A stretch of DNA of 64,000 nt from NCBI GenBank assembly GCA_030035585.1, contig CM057475.1, forward strand, positions 5,093,501 through 5,157,500, read 5' to 3'. Every line of letters starts with the position of its first letter. Positions within the stretch are counted from its first letter, which is position 1. The position numbers were made by a program, and so were the translations under genes. Below, one piece after another: positions 11,725 to 22,129 of the stretch. This stretch comes from Dugong dugon. Its lineage: Eukaryota; Chordata; Mammalia; Sirenia; Dugongidae. The notes under the pieces were generated by a model. That model was not told the origin of the DNA. It was given only the letters and a program-made list of their open reading frames with translations, and did not search any database.

Positions 11725-12446
11725 CCAGTTCAAATACCAGCAGTTTTCAGCAGTGGGCAGGTTTCAGTGGAGCTTCCAGAGTAAGATGGACTAGGAAGCA
11801 AGGCTGGTGATCTACTTCCAAAAATCAGCCAATGAAAACTCTATGGATCACAACAGAATATTGTCCAATATAGTGCTGGACAATGAATAAGGAAGAGTGA
11901 AGAAGAACTTATGCCTTTGAATTATGGTGCTGGCAAAGAATATTGAATATACTATGGACTGCCAAAAGAACAAACAAATCTTAGAAGAAACACAGTCAAA
12001 ATGCTTCTTAGAAGCAAGGATGGTGAGACTACGTCCCACATACTTTGGATACATTATCAAGAGAGATCGGTCCCTGGAAGAGGACATCATGCTTGGTAAA
12101 TAGAGGGTCAGCGAAAAATAGGAAGACCCTCAACAAGATGGATTGATATAGCGGCTGCCACAATGAGTTCAAGCATAACGATTGTGAGGATGGTGCGGGA
12201 CCAGGTAGTGTTTCATTCTGTTGTACACAGGATTGCTACGAGTCAGAACCAACTCGACTGCACCTTACAACAACATAGTACTGGAAGCTGAGCCCCCTAG
12301 GTTGGAAGACATTCAAAATACATAATGGCAGCAGCAATGGACTCAAGCATATCAACAATGCAGATAGTGCAGGACCAGAAAACATTTTGTTATGTTGTGC
12401 ATGGGGTCGCCATGAGTCAGATCCAACTCAGTGGTAACTAGCAGCT
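11725..12446 (+). repeat. Long RTE-tailed afrotherian repeat, split by an RTE insertion
   Basis: The two halves, about 11725-11880 and 12275-12446, read together like the minus-strand copy at 25196-25580: 'ttcaaatacca', 'ggtttcag', 'gatctacttccaaaaatcagcc', 'tatggatcacaacagaat', 'tagtactggaag', 'ccctaggttggaagac', 'caatggactcaagcat', 'gtcgccatgagtcag'. A 394-bp RTE fragment separates them. The element has no coding capacity and ends in the tail shared by AfroSINEs and RTE LINEs. Confidence 0.7.
11881..12274 (+). mobile_element. 5'-truncated RTE LINE 3' end, with target duplication
   Basis: The sequence matches the 3' portion of the RTE copies at 13002-15429 and 35827-37627. It includes the piece coding for the end of the ORF ('gaatattgaatatactatgg', 'cttctaagaagcaagg'-like wording) and the non-coding tail with 'gcgggaccaggtagtgtttc' and 'ctgttgtacacaggattgct', closing in '(caa)caacat'. 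Flanks are atagtgctgga (11870-11880) and atagtactgga (12275-12285), an 11-bp target duplication with one mismatch. It inserted into the long repeat around it. Confidence 0.85.
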
Positions 12447-12465
12447 AATAATAATCACAGGCCCA

Positions 12466-12910
12466 GAAGGCAGAAGGGAACAGGAAAGCTGGTGATAAGG
12501 AACCCAAGGTTCAGTAAGGATAGTGTTGATGTGTTGTGAGGTTGTTAACCATTGTCATAGGGCAACATGTGTACTGTTAAATGAGAAACTATTTTGTTCT
12601 GTAAGCCTTCATCTAAAGTGAGAATAGCAGCACAATTGGAAGAGCATAGTCGATGTCACTGAACTGTGCATGTAGAAATTTTTGAAATGGTGTATCTTTC
12701 ACCATTTCAATAGGTATACTTTATACTTTTATACAATAGGTATACTTTCAATAGGTATACTTTCACCAAAAAAAAAAAAAAAAGGTCGAGAAGGGAGAGG
12801 GTTGACATGTTGTGGGGCTGTTAACCAATGTCATAAAACAATATGTGTACTACTGTTTAATGAGACTATATGTTCTGTAAGCCTTCACCTGAAGTGCAAT
12901 AAAAAAAAAT
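12466..12910 (+). mobile_element. 5'-truncated L1-family 3' end (two-module 3' UTR), 19-bp TSD
   Basis: A 445-bp retrocopy with a perfect 19-bp target duplication, aataataatcacaggccca, at 12447-12465 and 12911-12929. It ends in poly(A). Inside are two related modules, each with 'ttgttaacca.tgtcata', 'acta.tttgttctgtaagccttca.ct' and then an A-run (one at ~12766-12783, one at the end). The same two-module arrangement appears on the minus strand at 26388 and 58169-58615, so it belongs to the family and not to this copy. No coding sequence. Confidence 0.88.
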
Positions 12911-13001
12911 AATAATAATCACAGGCCCAAGGCCTGGAGCTGCCTCAGGCCAGAGGTGCCTGAGCCAGAGTGGCTTAGAGTATGGTCTGAGAACTGTGGA
13001 T

Positions 13002-15429
13002 GTTCTTGTTGTTGTTAGGTGCCATCGAGTCGGTTCAGGGTCCCTCCTGACACATGTCCAAAGTATGTGAGATATAGTCTCGCCATCCTTGCTTCTAAGG
13101 AGCATTCTGGTTGTACTTCTTCTGAGACAGATTTGCTCATTCTTTTGGCAGTCCATGGTATATTCAATATTCTTTGCCAAAACCACAATTCATAGGCATC
13201 AGTTCTTTGGTCTTCCTTATTCATTGTCCAGCTTTCACATGCATATGATGCAATTAAAAATACCATGGCTTGGGTCTTAAAAGTGACATCTTCACTTTTC
13301 AACACTTTAAAGAGGTCTTCTGCAGCAGATTTGCCCGATGCAATGCGTCTTTTGATTTCTTGACTGCTGCTTCCATGGATGTTGATTGTAGATCCAAGTA
13401 AAGTGAAATCCTTGGCAACATCAGTCTTTTCTCCATTTTTCATGATGTTTCTTATTGGTCCAGTTGTGAGGATTTTTGTTTTCTTTATGCTGAGATGTAA
13501 TCCATACTGAAAGCCGTGGTCTTTGATCTTCATCAGTAAGTGCTTCAAGTCCTCTTGGCTTTCACAGGAAGCAAAGTTGTGTCATCTGCATAGCACAGGT
13601 TGTTAATGAGTCTTTCTCCAGTATTGATACCCTGTTCTTCATATAGTCCAGCTTCTCAGATTATTTGCTCAGCATACAGATTGAATAGGTATGGTGAAAG
13701 GATGCAACCCTGATGCACACCTTTCCTGACTTTAAACCACGCTGTATCCCCTTGTTCTGTCCAAATAACTGCCTCTTGATCTATGTACAGGTTCCTCATG
13801 AGCACAATTAAGTGTTCTGGAATTCCCATTCTTCGCAATGTTATCCATAATTTCTTATGATCCACACAATCGAATGCCTTTGCATAGTCAATAAAACACA
13901 GGTAAACATCTTTCTGGTATTCTCTGCTTTCAGCCAGGATTCATCTCACATCAGCAGTGATATATCCCTGGTTCCACATCCTCTTCTGAATCCGGCCTGA
14001 ATTTCTGGCAGTTCCCTGTTGATATACTGCTGCAGCCTCTTTTGAATGATCTTCAACAAAATTTTACTTGCATGTGACATTACTGATATTGTTCGATAAT
14101 TTCCCCATTCGGTTGGACCGTCTTTCTTGGGAATAGGCATAAATATGAATCTTTTCCAGTCAGTTGGCCAGGTAGCTATCTTCCAAATTTCTTGGCATAG
14201 ACCAGTGAGTACTTCCAGCGCTGCATCCGTTTGTTGAAACATCTCAATTGATATTCCGTCAATTCCTGGAGCCTTGTTTTTCACCAGTGCCTTCAGGGCA
14301 GCTTGGACTTCTTCCTTCAGTACCATCGGTTCCTGATCATATGCTACCTCTTGAAATGGTTGAACGTCGACCAATTCTTTTTGGTATAATGACTCTGTAT
14401 ATTCCTTCCATCTTCTTTTGCTGCTTCCTGTGTCATTTAATATTTTCCCCGGAGAATCCTCCACTATTGCAACTTGAGGCTTGAATTTTTTCTTCAGTTC
14501 TTTCAGCTTGAGGAATGTCAAGTGTGTTCTTCCCTTTTGGTTTTCTATTTCCAGGTCTTTGCAGGTGTCATTATAATACTTTACTTTGTCTTCTCGAGCT
14601 TCCCTTTGAAATCTTCTGTTCAGTTCTTCCACTTCATCATTTCTTCCTTTTACTTTTGCTACTCGACATTCAAGAGCAAGTTTCAGAGTCTTTTCTAACA
14701 TCCATCTTGGTCTTTTCTTTCTTTCCTGTCTGTTAATCACCTCTTGCTTTCTTCATGTATGCTGTCCTTGATGTCATTCCACAACTCATCTGGTCTTCAG
14801 TCGTTACTATTCAATGCATCAAATCTATTCTTGAGATGGTCTCTAAATTCAGGTGGGATATACTCAAGGTTGTACTTTGGCTCGTGGGCTTGTTCTAATT
14901 TTCTTCAGTTTCAGCTTGAACTTGCATATGAGCAACTGATGGTCTGTTCCACAGTCGGCCCCTGGCCTTGTTCTAACTGATGATATTGGGCTTTTCTCTT
15001 CCCACAAATGTAGTCGATTTGATTCCAGTGTATTCCATCTGGCAAGGTCCATGTGTATAGTGGCCATTTATGTTGGTGACAAAAGGTATTTGCAATGAAG
15101 AAGTCATTGGTCTTGCAAAATTCTATCATGTGGTCTCCGGCATCATTTCTGTCACCAAGGCCATTATTTTCCAACTACCGATCCTTCTTCTTTGTTTCCA
15201 ACTTTCACGTTCCAATCACCAGTAATTATCGATGCATCCTGATTGCATGTTCGATCAATTTCAGATTGCAGAAGCTGGTAAAAATCTTCAATTTCTTCAT
15301 CTTTGGCCTTAGTTGTTGTGCGTAAATTTGAATAATAGTTGTATTAACTGGTCTTCGTCGTAGGCGTATGGATACCATCCTATCACTAACAGCGTTGTAC
15401 TTCAGGATAGATCTTGAAATGTTCTTTTT
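13002..15429 (-). mobile_element. RTE-clade LINE copy, damaged ORF (endonuclease + reverse transcriptase)
   Basis: Minus-strand reading frames give, in order, an endonuclease part (around 15430-14870, including ANTFCHQHKWPLYTWTLPDG), a linker, a reverse-transcriptase part (14740-13660, including KRFIFMPIPKKDGPTEWGNYR and GVHQGCILSPYLFNLYAEQI), the catalytic YADD at 13581-13592, and a C-terminal part (13548-13015). Frameshifts and stops break it into at least five pieces. The non-coding 3' end is shortened by an internal deletion near 13040 relative to the copy at 35827. Flanks gaactgtggat (12991-13001) and gaactgtgggt (15430-15440) form an 11-bp target duplication with one mismatch. RTE is the BovB-type clade (RTE1_LA-like in elephant). 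Inactive. Confidence 0.92.
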
Positions 15430-15949
15430 GAACTGTGGGTACTGGTCTGCAATGGGGTAAGTACAGAGACTGAGCATGGGCGTTTAGAAACTTTTATAAC
15501 AATTTGACAGAATAATTGATTATTTAATCTAATACTAAAAACCTTGGCTCAGCTTGTATTTTGAATGTCCTTTTCCTAGCAATTAATTTTTATTACATTT
15601 TACAAAAATACCAGTCTGTGATAGAATGGAAGTTTTAAATACCGGCTCCCTCACCACAAGTAGCTGGAGAAGCATGTGATAGTTCCCCTATTTTGGAGGG
15701 AGATGCTCCAGTCTCCTCCTACCCAGGACTCCATTGACTGTGACTCCTCACTGGCTTGACCTTAAACAACCTTAAACAACCGTATATAGAGTGATGATGA
15801 TACAACGTCTTGTTTTCTAAAGGCCCAGAGAAGCGCGACACTGCCCTTAGCCCACTGCCTCACTTCTGACATGAGACATGGCAGCAGAGGGAGCTAAGAG
15901 ATGAGATGCCCCGAAGCTTGGGCTTAGGGGGAGGGAGGGAAACCTCTGG

Positions 15950-16380
15950 CCCAGTACAATTATAAGAATGATGATAATAACTGGTTTTCCCATTTATTGG
16001 GCACTTATGTGTGCTCGGAAACCCTGGTGGCGTAGTGGTTGAGAGCTACGGCAGCTAACCAAAAGGTTGGCAGTTGGAATCCACCAGGCGCCCCCTGGAA
16101 ACTCTATAGGGCAGTTCTACTCTGTCCTATAGGGTCGTTATGAGTCAGAATCGACCTAACAGCAACGGGTTTGGTTTTATGTGTGCTTAGCACAGTGTGA
16201 GTGCTCTGCTGCAGTCTCTCATTAAATTCTCACCATGCCTCTGATACATAGGTACTATTGTCCTCATTTTACATAGGAGGAGGCCAAGGCAACTTGCTCA
16301 AGGTCACTTAGCTTTAAGTGACCAGGACCAAGTCCAGCCCAGCTGTGTCTCTTCTACAGTCCACACTCTAGGTCACTGCA
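15950..16380 (-). repeat. MIR element split by an AfroSINE
   Basis: To the left is 'tttattgggcacttatgtgtgct'; to the right come 'ctctcattaaattctcacca', 'ggtactattgtcctcattttacata', 'aggccaaggcaacttgctcaaggtcac', the antisense wording of a MIR. The AfroSINE at 16016-16176 sits between the two halves with a duplicated target, so the MIR was there first. Confidence 0.75.
16016..16176 (+). mobile_element. AfroSINE, full length, 11-bp TSD
   Basis: Starts 'cggaaaccctggtggcgtag' and continues through the tRNA-derived head with box-B-like 'gttggaatccacc', then 'gggcagttctactctgtcc', 'tagggtcgttatgagtcag' and 'gcaacgggtttgg'. A perfect 11-bp duplication, ttatgtgtgct, lies at 16005-16015 and 16177-16187. 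Its tail wording matches the RTE LINE 3' ends in this window, consistent with RTE-driven copying. Confidence 0.95.
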
Positions 16381-16934
16381 CTGTTTCAGAATAGAGCTTC
16401 TTGCTCACCCCTCCATGTAGGCACTACAGGAAACGCAACAGTGTTGGGATCTGTATATTGGATCTTAAGTCACAGATTTTTTCATTAAGCAGAGTGAGGA
16501 ACATGAGAGCCAAAAGTCCCTGCCCCTCTCTCAAGACAACGCTGAAGCCCAGTCACTGCTGTTTGTGGCATAAGAAGTATAAGAACTGCACAGGGGAGAG
16601 GAAGGAACTCTTCCAAAGTGGTCTGAAAAAAAAAAAAAATCCACCAAGAACCATAAACTCCCTTTCCCCTGGAGTGAAAGGCAGCTCTGTCCCTGGCCCC
16701 CATGTTTCTTTGCAGAGTAAAGTCTGTCAGAGGCCCTGAGTGGAGATGCACAGGCAAGCCAGACATGGGCATGTACACATTCACCAGAGAGGGCCAGAAA
16801 ATCAAGGCCAAAGGTCCCTGTAAAGCCGAATGGGAACCAAGCCTGGCCCCTGAGCCTGAACGTTGTTCTATGAGCCCTAAGGTGGAGGGATCCTGAGGCT
16901 CGACAAGTGGGTTGGCAGGAGGATGATGGACTGG

Positions 16935-17130
16935 ATTTGTCTTTTGTTAAAGGGAGTGATTGAGAGCATGGGATTTGAGCCTTTTGTTGAAAATTCACTA
17001 ATCAGATGTGTGACCTTGGTCGAGGTTCAAGAGAAAAGCTGTTCAACCTCCCCATGCCACAGTTTCCTTGCCGTAAAATAGGGGAGAGTGTTCTGTGGCT
17101 TACATGAGATAGTGTATGTAATGCATCCAG
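16935..17130 (+). repeat. MIR SINE fragment
   Basis: 'ggagtgattgagagcatggg', 'gtgtgaccttggtcgagg', 'ttcaacctccccatgcc', 'cagtttccttgccgtaaaatagg' and 'gtgctta.atgagatagt' wording follow in MIR order on the + strand. It lies about 100 bp before exon 3. Boundaries approximate. Confidence 0.65.
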
Positions 17131-17219
17131 CACGGGGCAGAATGCATAAGGGGGCCCTGCATATTGGACATCGTTAACATTCTTTCTTAGGCTCTTCTCA
17201 TACTTGCCTTTCTTGACAG

Positions 17220-17301
17220 CAAAATTGGCCCGAGATGACCAAATTCACATTCTCAAGCAGCACAGACGTAAGGAACTGGAAACACGGCAAAAACAGTATC
17301 G
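17220..17301 (+). CDS. ALOX5: ALOX5 exon 3
   Basis: An 82-bp exon between tcttgacag and gtgagt. It completes Ala117 and encodes residues 118-143 plus two bases of Arg144. The peptide [26 protein letters not shown] is, as far as I recall, the same as human. It links the PLAT barrel to the catalytic domain and is rich in basic residues. Entry phase 1, exit phase 2. The frame continues correctly from exon 2 and into exon 4. Confidence 0.98.
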
Positions 17302-17589
17302 GTGAGTTACGGTATCAGACACAGTGGCCCTGGGACCATGCTTTCTTCTGTCACTGGTGCTTGGTCTACACACAGCTCACGGCCCTTCACTGCTGGCAAG
17401 TCACTAAGGCACTGACTCCCTGAGGTGGCCCCTCATATCCCAGGCTTCACCTTACCTGCCACTCCAGGCAGAGATGGTGGTGGTGGTGATGGGGATTATG
17501 GACATACTTGGAGTCAACCATATTGGCAGTTAGGGGAATGAGGCAACAAAAGCTGGAGTTTATCTTATTATCCTCTCATCTCCATTTCT

Positions 17590-17960
17590 GGGGATTACTC
17601 CTCACTATTTTTTAAATTGTTTTATTGTGGTAAAATATATATATAATAAAACATTTGCCAATTCAACATTTTTTACATGTACAATTCAATGACATAGGTT
17701 ATGTTCACCATGTTGTACAACTATCATCACTATCCATTTCCAAATTATTCTACCACCATTAAAAGACACTCAGTGCCCTCTGAGCAAAGACTCCTCCTTC
17801 CTCCCTCCTCCCACCTCTGCTAAGCACTGATAAATTTTGGTCTCCATACATTTACCTATTTCATATCAGTGGATCATACAATATTAGTCCTATTGTGACT
17901 GATGTATTTCGCTCAGCATAATATTTTCAAGAAAATCCACTTCATCTTTCTTCTTTTTTT
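17590..17960 (-). repeat. L1 3' UTR fragment, minus strand
   Basis: A T-rich start 'tttttaaattgttttattgtggtaaaatatatataata' is followed by 'acatgtacaattcaatgacat', 'tgttgtacaactatcatcac', 'ggatcatacaatattagtcc' and 'ttcgctcagcataat'. This is characteristic antisense wording of old L1 3' UTRs in mammals. No coding part. Confidence 0.65.
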
Positions 17961-18369
17961 TAATTTGAAGGTGCAAATGGCTTTCTATCACATTCCAAGG
18001 ACATTCTTAAGTTGTCATTTTACTTGATTTCTTCTGCCAAATTTAAAACTATGAGTATATGTTTTCTCTTGTTTTTGTTTTGCTTTTGAGTTTTTGTGTT
18101 CTCTAAATAGTCTTGGGTTTGCTAACCCTCAAACTCATGCTTAAAAGACATAAACCAAGACTTAGAAAACAGATTCTTATGTAATCCCACTCATTTTAAC
18201 ATGCTGTCTCACTGTAGTGCTCTGCCTTCCTGCTGTTCCCAAAGCAGGAGTTGTGCTTTTTCCCTTTTCCCAGGGAGTCAGCCTTCTCTCTTCTGTCTGT
18301 GTGGAAGAGGGGTAGTTTTCTGGATGAATGTACCCCTCACTTCATATGTCTTCTTATAAAAGTGATACA

Positions 18370-20830
18370 TGGTCCACAACAAAACTGACAAATGTTTAGC
18401 TACACTGACCAAGAGAAAAGGCGAAAAGACTCAAGTAGCTAAAATTAAAGAACGAAAGAGGGGACATAACTACTGACCTCACAGAAATTAAAATGGATAA
18501 AAGGGAATATTGTGAACAACTGTATGGAAATAAATCAGATAGCTTAGATGAAGTGGATAGATCCTAGACCGGCACAAGCTACTGACTCAAGAAGAAATAG
18601 AAAATCTGAAGAGACCAATCACAAGTAAGGGGATTGAATTAGTAATTTACAGACTTCCACAAAGAAAAGCCCCTGGACCAAATGGCTTCACCAGTGAATT
18701 CTATGAAATATTTAAATAATTAATACCAATCCTGCATAAACTCTTCCAAAAAATAGAAGTGGAGGGAACACTTTCCAACTCATTTTATAAGGCCAGTATT
18801 ACCGTTACCATACCATACAAAGGCGTCTCAAAAAAAGGAAACTACCTTCCAGTATACCTTATGAATAAAGACACAAAAATCTTCAACAAAATACTAGCAA
18901 ACTGAATTCAGCAACATACATAAAAGTACTGTACAACATGACCAAGTGGAATTTATCCCAAGAATGCAGTGTTGGCTCAACATAAAAATAATCTATCAAT
19001 ATAAACATCATATTGATAGAATAAAGGAAAAACACCCATGATTATCTCACTAGACAGAGAAAAAGCATTTGAAAAAAATCCAACAACATTTCACGATAAA
19101 AACACTCAAAAAATAGGAATAGAAGGGAACTTTCTCAATTTAATAAAGGACACCTACAAAACTCCCACAGTTAACATCATACTTAATGGTGAAAGACTGA
19201 ATGCTTTGCCCCTAAGATCAGGAAAAAGACAAGGATTCCCACCCTTACCACATCTATTTAAACTTGTACTGGAGGTTTTAACCAGTGCAATTAGACAATA
19301 AAAAGAAATGAAAGGCATCCAAATAGAAGAAGAATAAGTAAAACTATCAACATTTGCAGATAACATCATCTTGTATATAGAAAATCCTAAGGAATTTACT
19401 AAAAAACTGTTAGTACTAATAAATACATTCGGCAAGGGTGCAGGAGACAAGATCGATATACAAAAATCAATTGTTTTTCTAAATATTAGCAATAGACAAT
19501 CTGAAAAATAAAATTAAGAAAACAATTGCATTTACAACAACACTAAAAGAAATAAAATATTTATGAATAAATTTAACAAAAGTCCAAGACTTGTACACTG
19601 AAAACTACAAAACGTGGAAGAAATCCAAATAAATTGAAAGACATTCCATATTCATGGATCAAAAACTTCATATTGTTAAGATGGTAATACTCCTTAAATT
19701 TACCAATAGAATAAACACAATCCTAGCAAAATGACAGCTGGCTTTTTTGCAGAAATTGACAAGCTGATTATACAATTTACAAGGGACCCAGAGTAACCAA
19801 AACAATCTTGAAAAACAAGAACAAAGTACTCACGCTTCCCTCTATAAAAACTTACTACACATGTGCTGTAATCAAGACAGTGTGGTACTGGCATGAGGAC
19901 AGACAGATAGATCAATGGAATAGAATTGAGAGTCCAAAAATAAACTTTTATATTTGTGGTCAATTAATTTTTGAAAAGTGTACAGAGACATTTCAGTGGG
20001 AAAAGAATAGTATTTTCAACAAATGATGCTGGGACATCTGGATATCCACATGCAAAGAGTAAAGTTGGACCCCTACCTCACACTAAATGCAAAAATTAAC
20101 TCAAAATTAATCATAGACCTAAATATAAGAACTAGTACTATAAAAATCATAGAAGAAAGCCTAAGAGTAAATCTTCATAACTATGGACTAGGCAATGATT
20201 TCTTAGATATGACACCAAAAGCACAAGCAATAAGAGAAAAAAAAGATAAAATTTTAAACTTTTGTACTTAAAATGTCACTGTACAGAAAGTGAAAAGACA
20301 ACTCACAGAATGGGATAAAATATTTGCAAATTATATATCTAATAATGGACTTGTATCCAGGACATATAAAGAGCTCTTACAACTCAATAATAAAAATACA
20401 AATAACCCAATTTTAAAATTAGCAAAGGATTTTAATAGACACTTCTCCAAAGAAGATACATGAATGCCAATAAGCAAATGAAAAGACGTTCGACATCATT
20501 AGTCATTAACCAAAACCAAACCAAACCCTTTGCCCTCTAGTCGATTCTGATCATAGCGACTCTATAGGACAGAATAGAACTGCCCCATAAAGTTTCCAAG
20601 GAGCAGCTGGTAGATTCAAACTGCTGACCTTTTGGTGAGCAGCCAAGCTCTTAAACACTGTGCCACCAGGGCCCCTCATTAGGGAAATCAAAATCACAGT
20701 GAGATACTACTTCACACCTACTAGGATGGCTATAATAAAGAAGACAGATAATAATAAGTGTTTTTGAGGGTGTGGAGAAATTGGAACCTTCGTACATTGC
20801 TGGTGGGGTTGTCACACTTTTCTACATAAC
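18370..20830 (+). mobile_element. Old L1 ORF2 remnant, + strand, with nested SINE
   Basis: Translated pieces match the L1 ORF2 reverse-transcriptase region. Around 19038-19301 the frame reads IISLDREKAFEK, then TVNIILNGERLNALPLRSGK and LVLEVLTSAIRQ, typical L1 RT wording. Further pieces at 19808-20026 (YWHEDRQIDQWNRIE) and 20023-20271 follow, and after the SINE at 20505-20680 the L1 resumes with 'gagatactacttcacaccta' and 'ttgctggtggggttg'. Many stops and frameshifts; no 5' end, endonuclease or poly(A) was identified. Inactive. Confidence 0.88.
20505..20680 (-). mobile_element. AfroSINE nested in L1, minus strand
   Basis: Begins with the antisense tail 'accaaaaccaaaccaaaccc' and continues 'tgatcatagcgactctatagg', 'gaactgccccataaagtttcc' and 'gcagccaagctcttaaacactgtgccaccagggcccct'. 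The flanking L1 words 'agtcatta' and 'ctcattaggg' suggest a short target duplication, tcatta. The host L1 reads through correctly when it is removed. Confidence 0.9.
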
Positions 20831-21023
20831 CCTCTATAATTTAACTTATTGCAAGAAACATGTAATATGTTAATAGTCTTTTTTTTTTTAATACAGTAAA
20901 GCAAAAGAAGGGAAAAAGTGCACGATCATAGTAGAAAATACAGAAATTTATCAGAAAAGAAAAATACCCATAATTCATGCATTTTCACTCTTACTTGTTT
21001 GGGATTTTATTGTATATATGACT

Positions 21024-21186
21024 AGGGAAGACCCTCAAGGAGATGGATTGACACAGTGGCTGCAGCAATGGGCTCAAGCAGAACAACGATCGTGAGGATG
21101 GCACAGGACTGGGCAGTGTTTCGTTCTGTTGTACATGGGGTCACTATAAGTCAGAATCAACTCAACGGCACCTAGCAACAATAATG
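21024..21186 (+). mobile_element. RTE LINE 3' tail fragment
   Basis: 'ggaagaccctcaaggagatgg', 'ctgcagcaatgggctcaagc', 'aggactgggcagtgtttcg', 'ctgttgtacatggggtcact' and 'gcacctagcaacaata' match the tails of the RTE copies elsewhere in the window. Flanking tatgact at 21017-21023 and 21187-21193 is a possible 7-bp target duplication. Strongly 5'-truncated. Confidence 0.82.
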
Positions 21187-21414
21187 TATGACTTTACATC
21201 TTTTTTTTTTTTTCCCTTAGCAGTGTGGTTTTAAAAATCTCGTCATAAACATCATTCTAGTTTTTAATTAATATTCCATTGTAGGGATGCACCATAATTT
21301 ACTTAAGCACCCAGCCTGACTGAATATTTAGGACACTTCTAATTTTTATTATTATAAATAATAAAAACCTTTGTGCATGAAACTTTTTATGTACTATTGA
21401 GTATTTCCTTAGGA

Positions 21415-21578
21415 TAAAAACAAACTCGTTGTTGTCAAGTCGATTGTGACTCGTAGCGACCCTATAGGACAGAGTAGAACTGCCCCATAGGGTTTCTAAG
21501 GAGCAGCTGGTGGATTCAAACTGCCAGCCTTTTGGTTAGCAGCCAAGCACTTAACCACTGCACCACCAGGGCTCCATT
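21415..21578 (-). mobile_element. AfroSINE, minus strand
   Basis: 'aaaacaaactcgttgttgtc' tail, then 'gattgtgactcgtagcgacc', 'agagtagaactgccccatag', 'gttagcagccaagcacttaacc' and the head 'caccaccagggctcc'. 'atttcctt' occurs just left (near 21405) and just right (near 21577), a likely target duplication. Confidence 0.88.
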
Positions 21579-21775
21579 TCCTTTGGATAGATGCCCACAA
21601 ATGAAATTACTAAATCAAGTAATGTAAGTTTTTAGTATATACTGAGAAACTTCTCTCCCAAAATGTTTACCCATTTTACCAGCAGCGTATGGGAACCTAT
21701 TTTATCAAACACCTGCCATAGCTGGGCAGTTATCTTTTTTTTTTTAACTTTGCTAATTTATAATTTATAAAAAGG

Positions 21776-21985
21776 AGGAGCCTCGGTGGTGCAAATGGTT
21801 TGTGATTGGCTGCTAAACTAAAGGTTGGCGGTTCGAACCCACCCAGTGGCTCTGCACAAGAAAGACACTGTGAACTGCTTCTGTAAAGATTTTCTTGGCT
21901 GAAAAACCTATGGAGAATTTCTACTCTGTAACACATGGGATCACCATGAGTCGGAGTCAGCTCGATGGCAGCTAACAACAGCAAT
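21776..21985 (+). mobile_element. SINE of the ~200-bp AfroSINE subtype
   Basis: Head 'ggagcctcggtggtgcaaatgg' with a good box B, 'ggttcgaaccc', then 'acccagtggctctgcacaag', 'gattttcttggctgaaaaacc', 'tctactctgtaacacatgggatcaccatgagtcggagtc' and 'gctaacaacagc'. This longer form has an extra block between head and tail compared with the copies at 16016 and 30851. A tRNA origin is clear, but it is not a tRNA gene. Confidence 0.85.
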
Positions 21986-22129
21986 TTGTAAAGGCATTTC
22001 TCTTAGCTTCTTATCCTTCCCCTTGTTCTTGGGAATCCACTGCTCAAGCTGTTGATAAATCCCCTATTGAGACTACTGATTGCCCCAGACTTGAAATTAT
22101 CCTTAATTCCATCTCCTTTTCCATCAAAA

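Larger units (their letters stand above)
7533..17219 (+). other. ALOX5: ALOX5 intron 2
   Basis: Begins gtgagc and ends in tcttgacag. No further coding exon of the gene is seen. It holds a truncated AfroSINE tail, a pair of diverged tandem units (8700-9050), a short-period A/T-rich repeat near 9296-9440, an ancient interspersed repeat (10585-11110), nested RTE and long-SINE copies (11725-12446), an L1-family 3' end (12466-12910), a 2.4-kb RTE copy (13002-15429) and a MIR split by an AfroSINE. Stretches that look unique are 7533-8490, 9480-10580, 11111-11720, 15441-15950 and most of 16381-17219. An AG at 17189-17190 lies 29 bases before the true acceptor; using it would shift the frame. Confidence 0.88.

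Noticed and set aside
13015-14740. A host gene with a reverse-transcriptase domain
   Set aside because: It is a damaged RTE LINE with target duplications, a second copy at 35827-37627 and family-specific tails.
17191-17219. Alternative acceptor for exon 3 at 17189-17190 (tctttcttag)
   Set aside because: It would add 29 bases and shift the frame; the acceptor at 17218-17219 gives the conserved 82-bp exon.
21776-21870. Possible tRNA gene (good box B 'ggttcgaaccc')
   Set aside because: It is the tRNA-derived head of a SINE; the same head recurs across the window and no full cloverleaf is formed.
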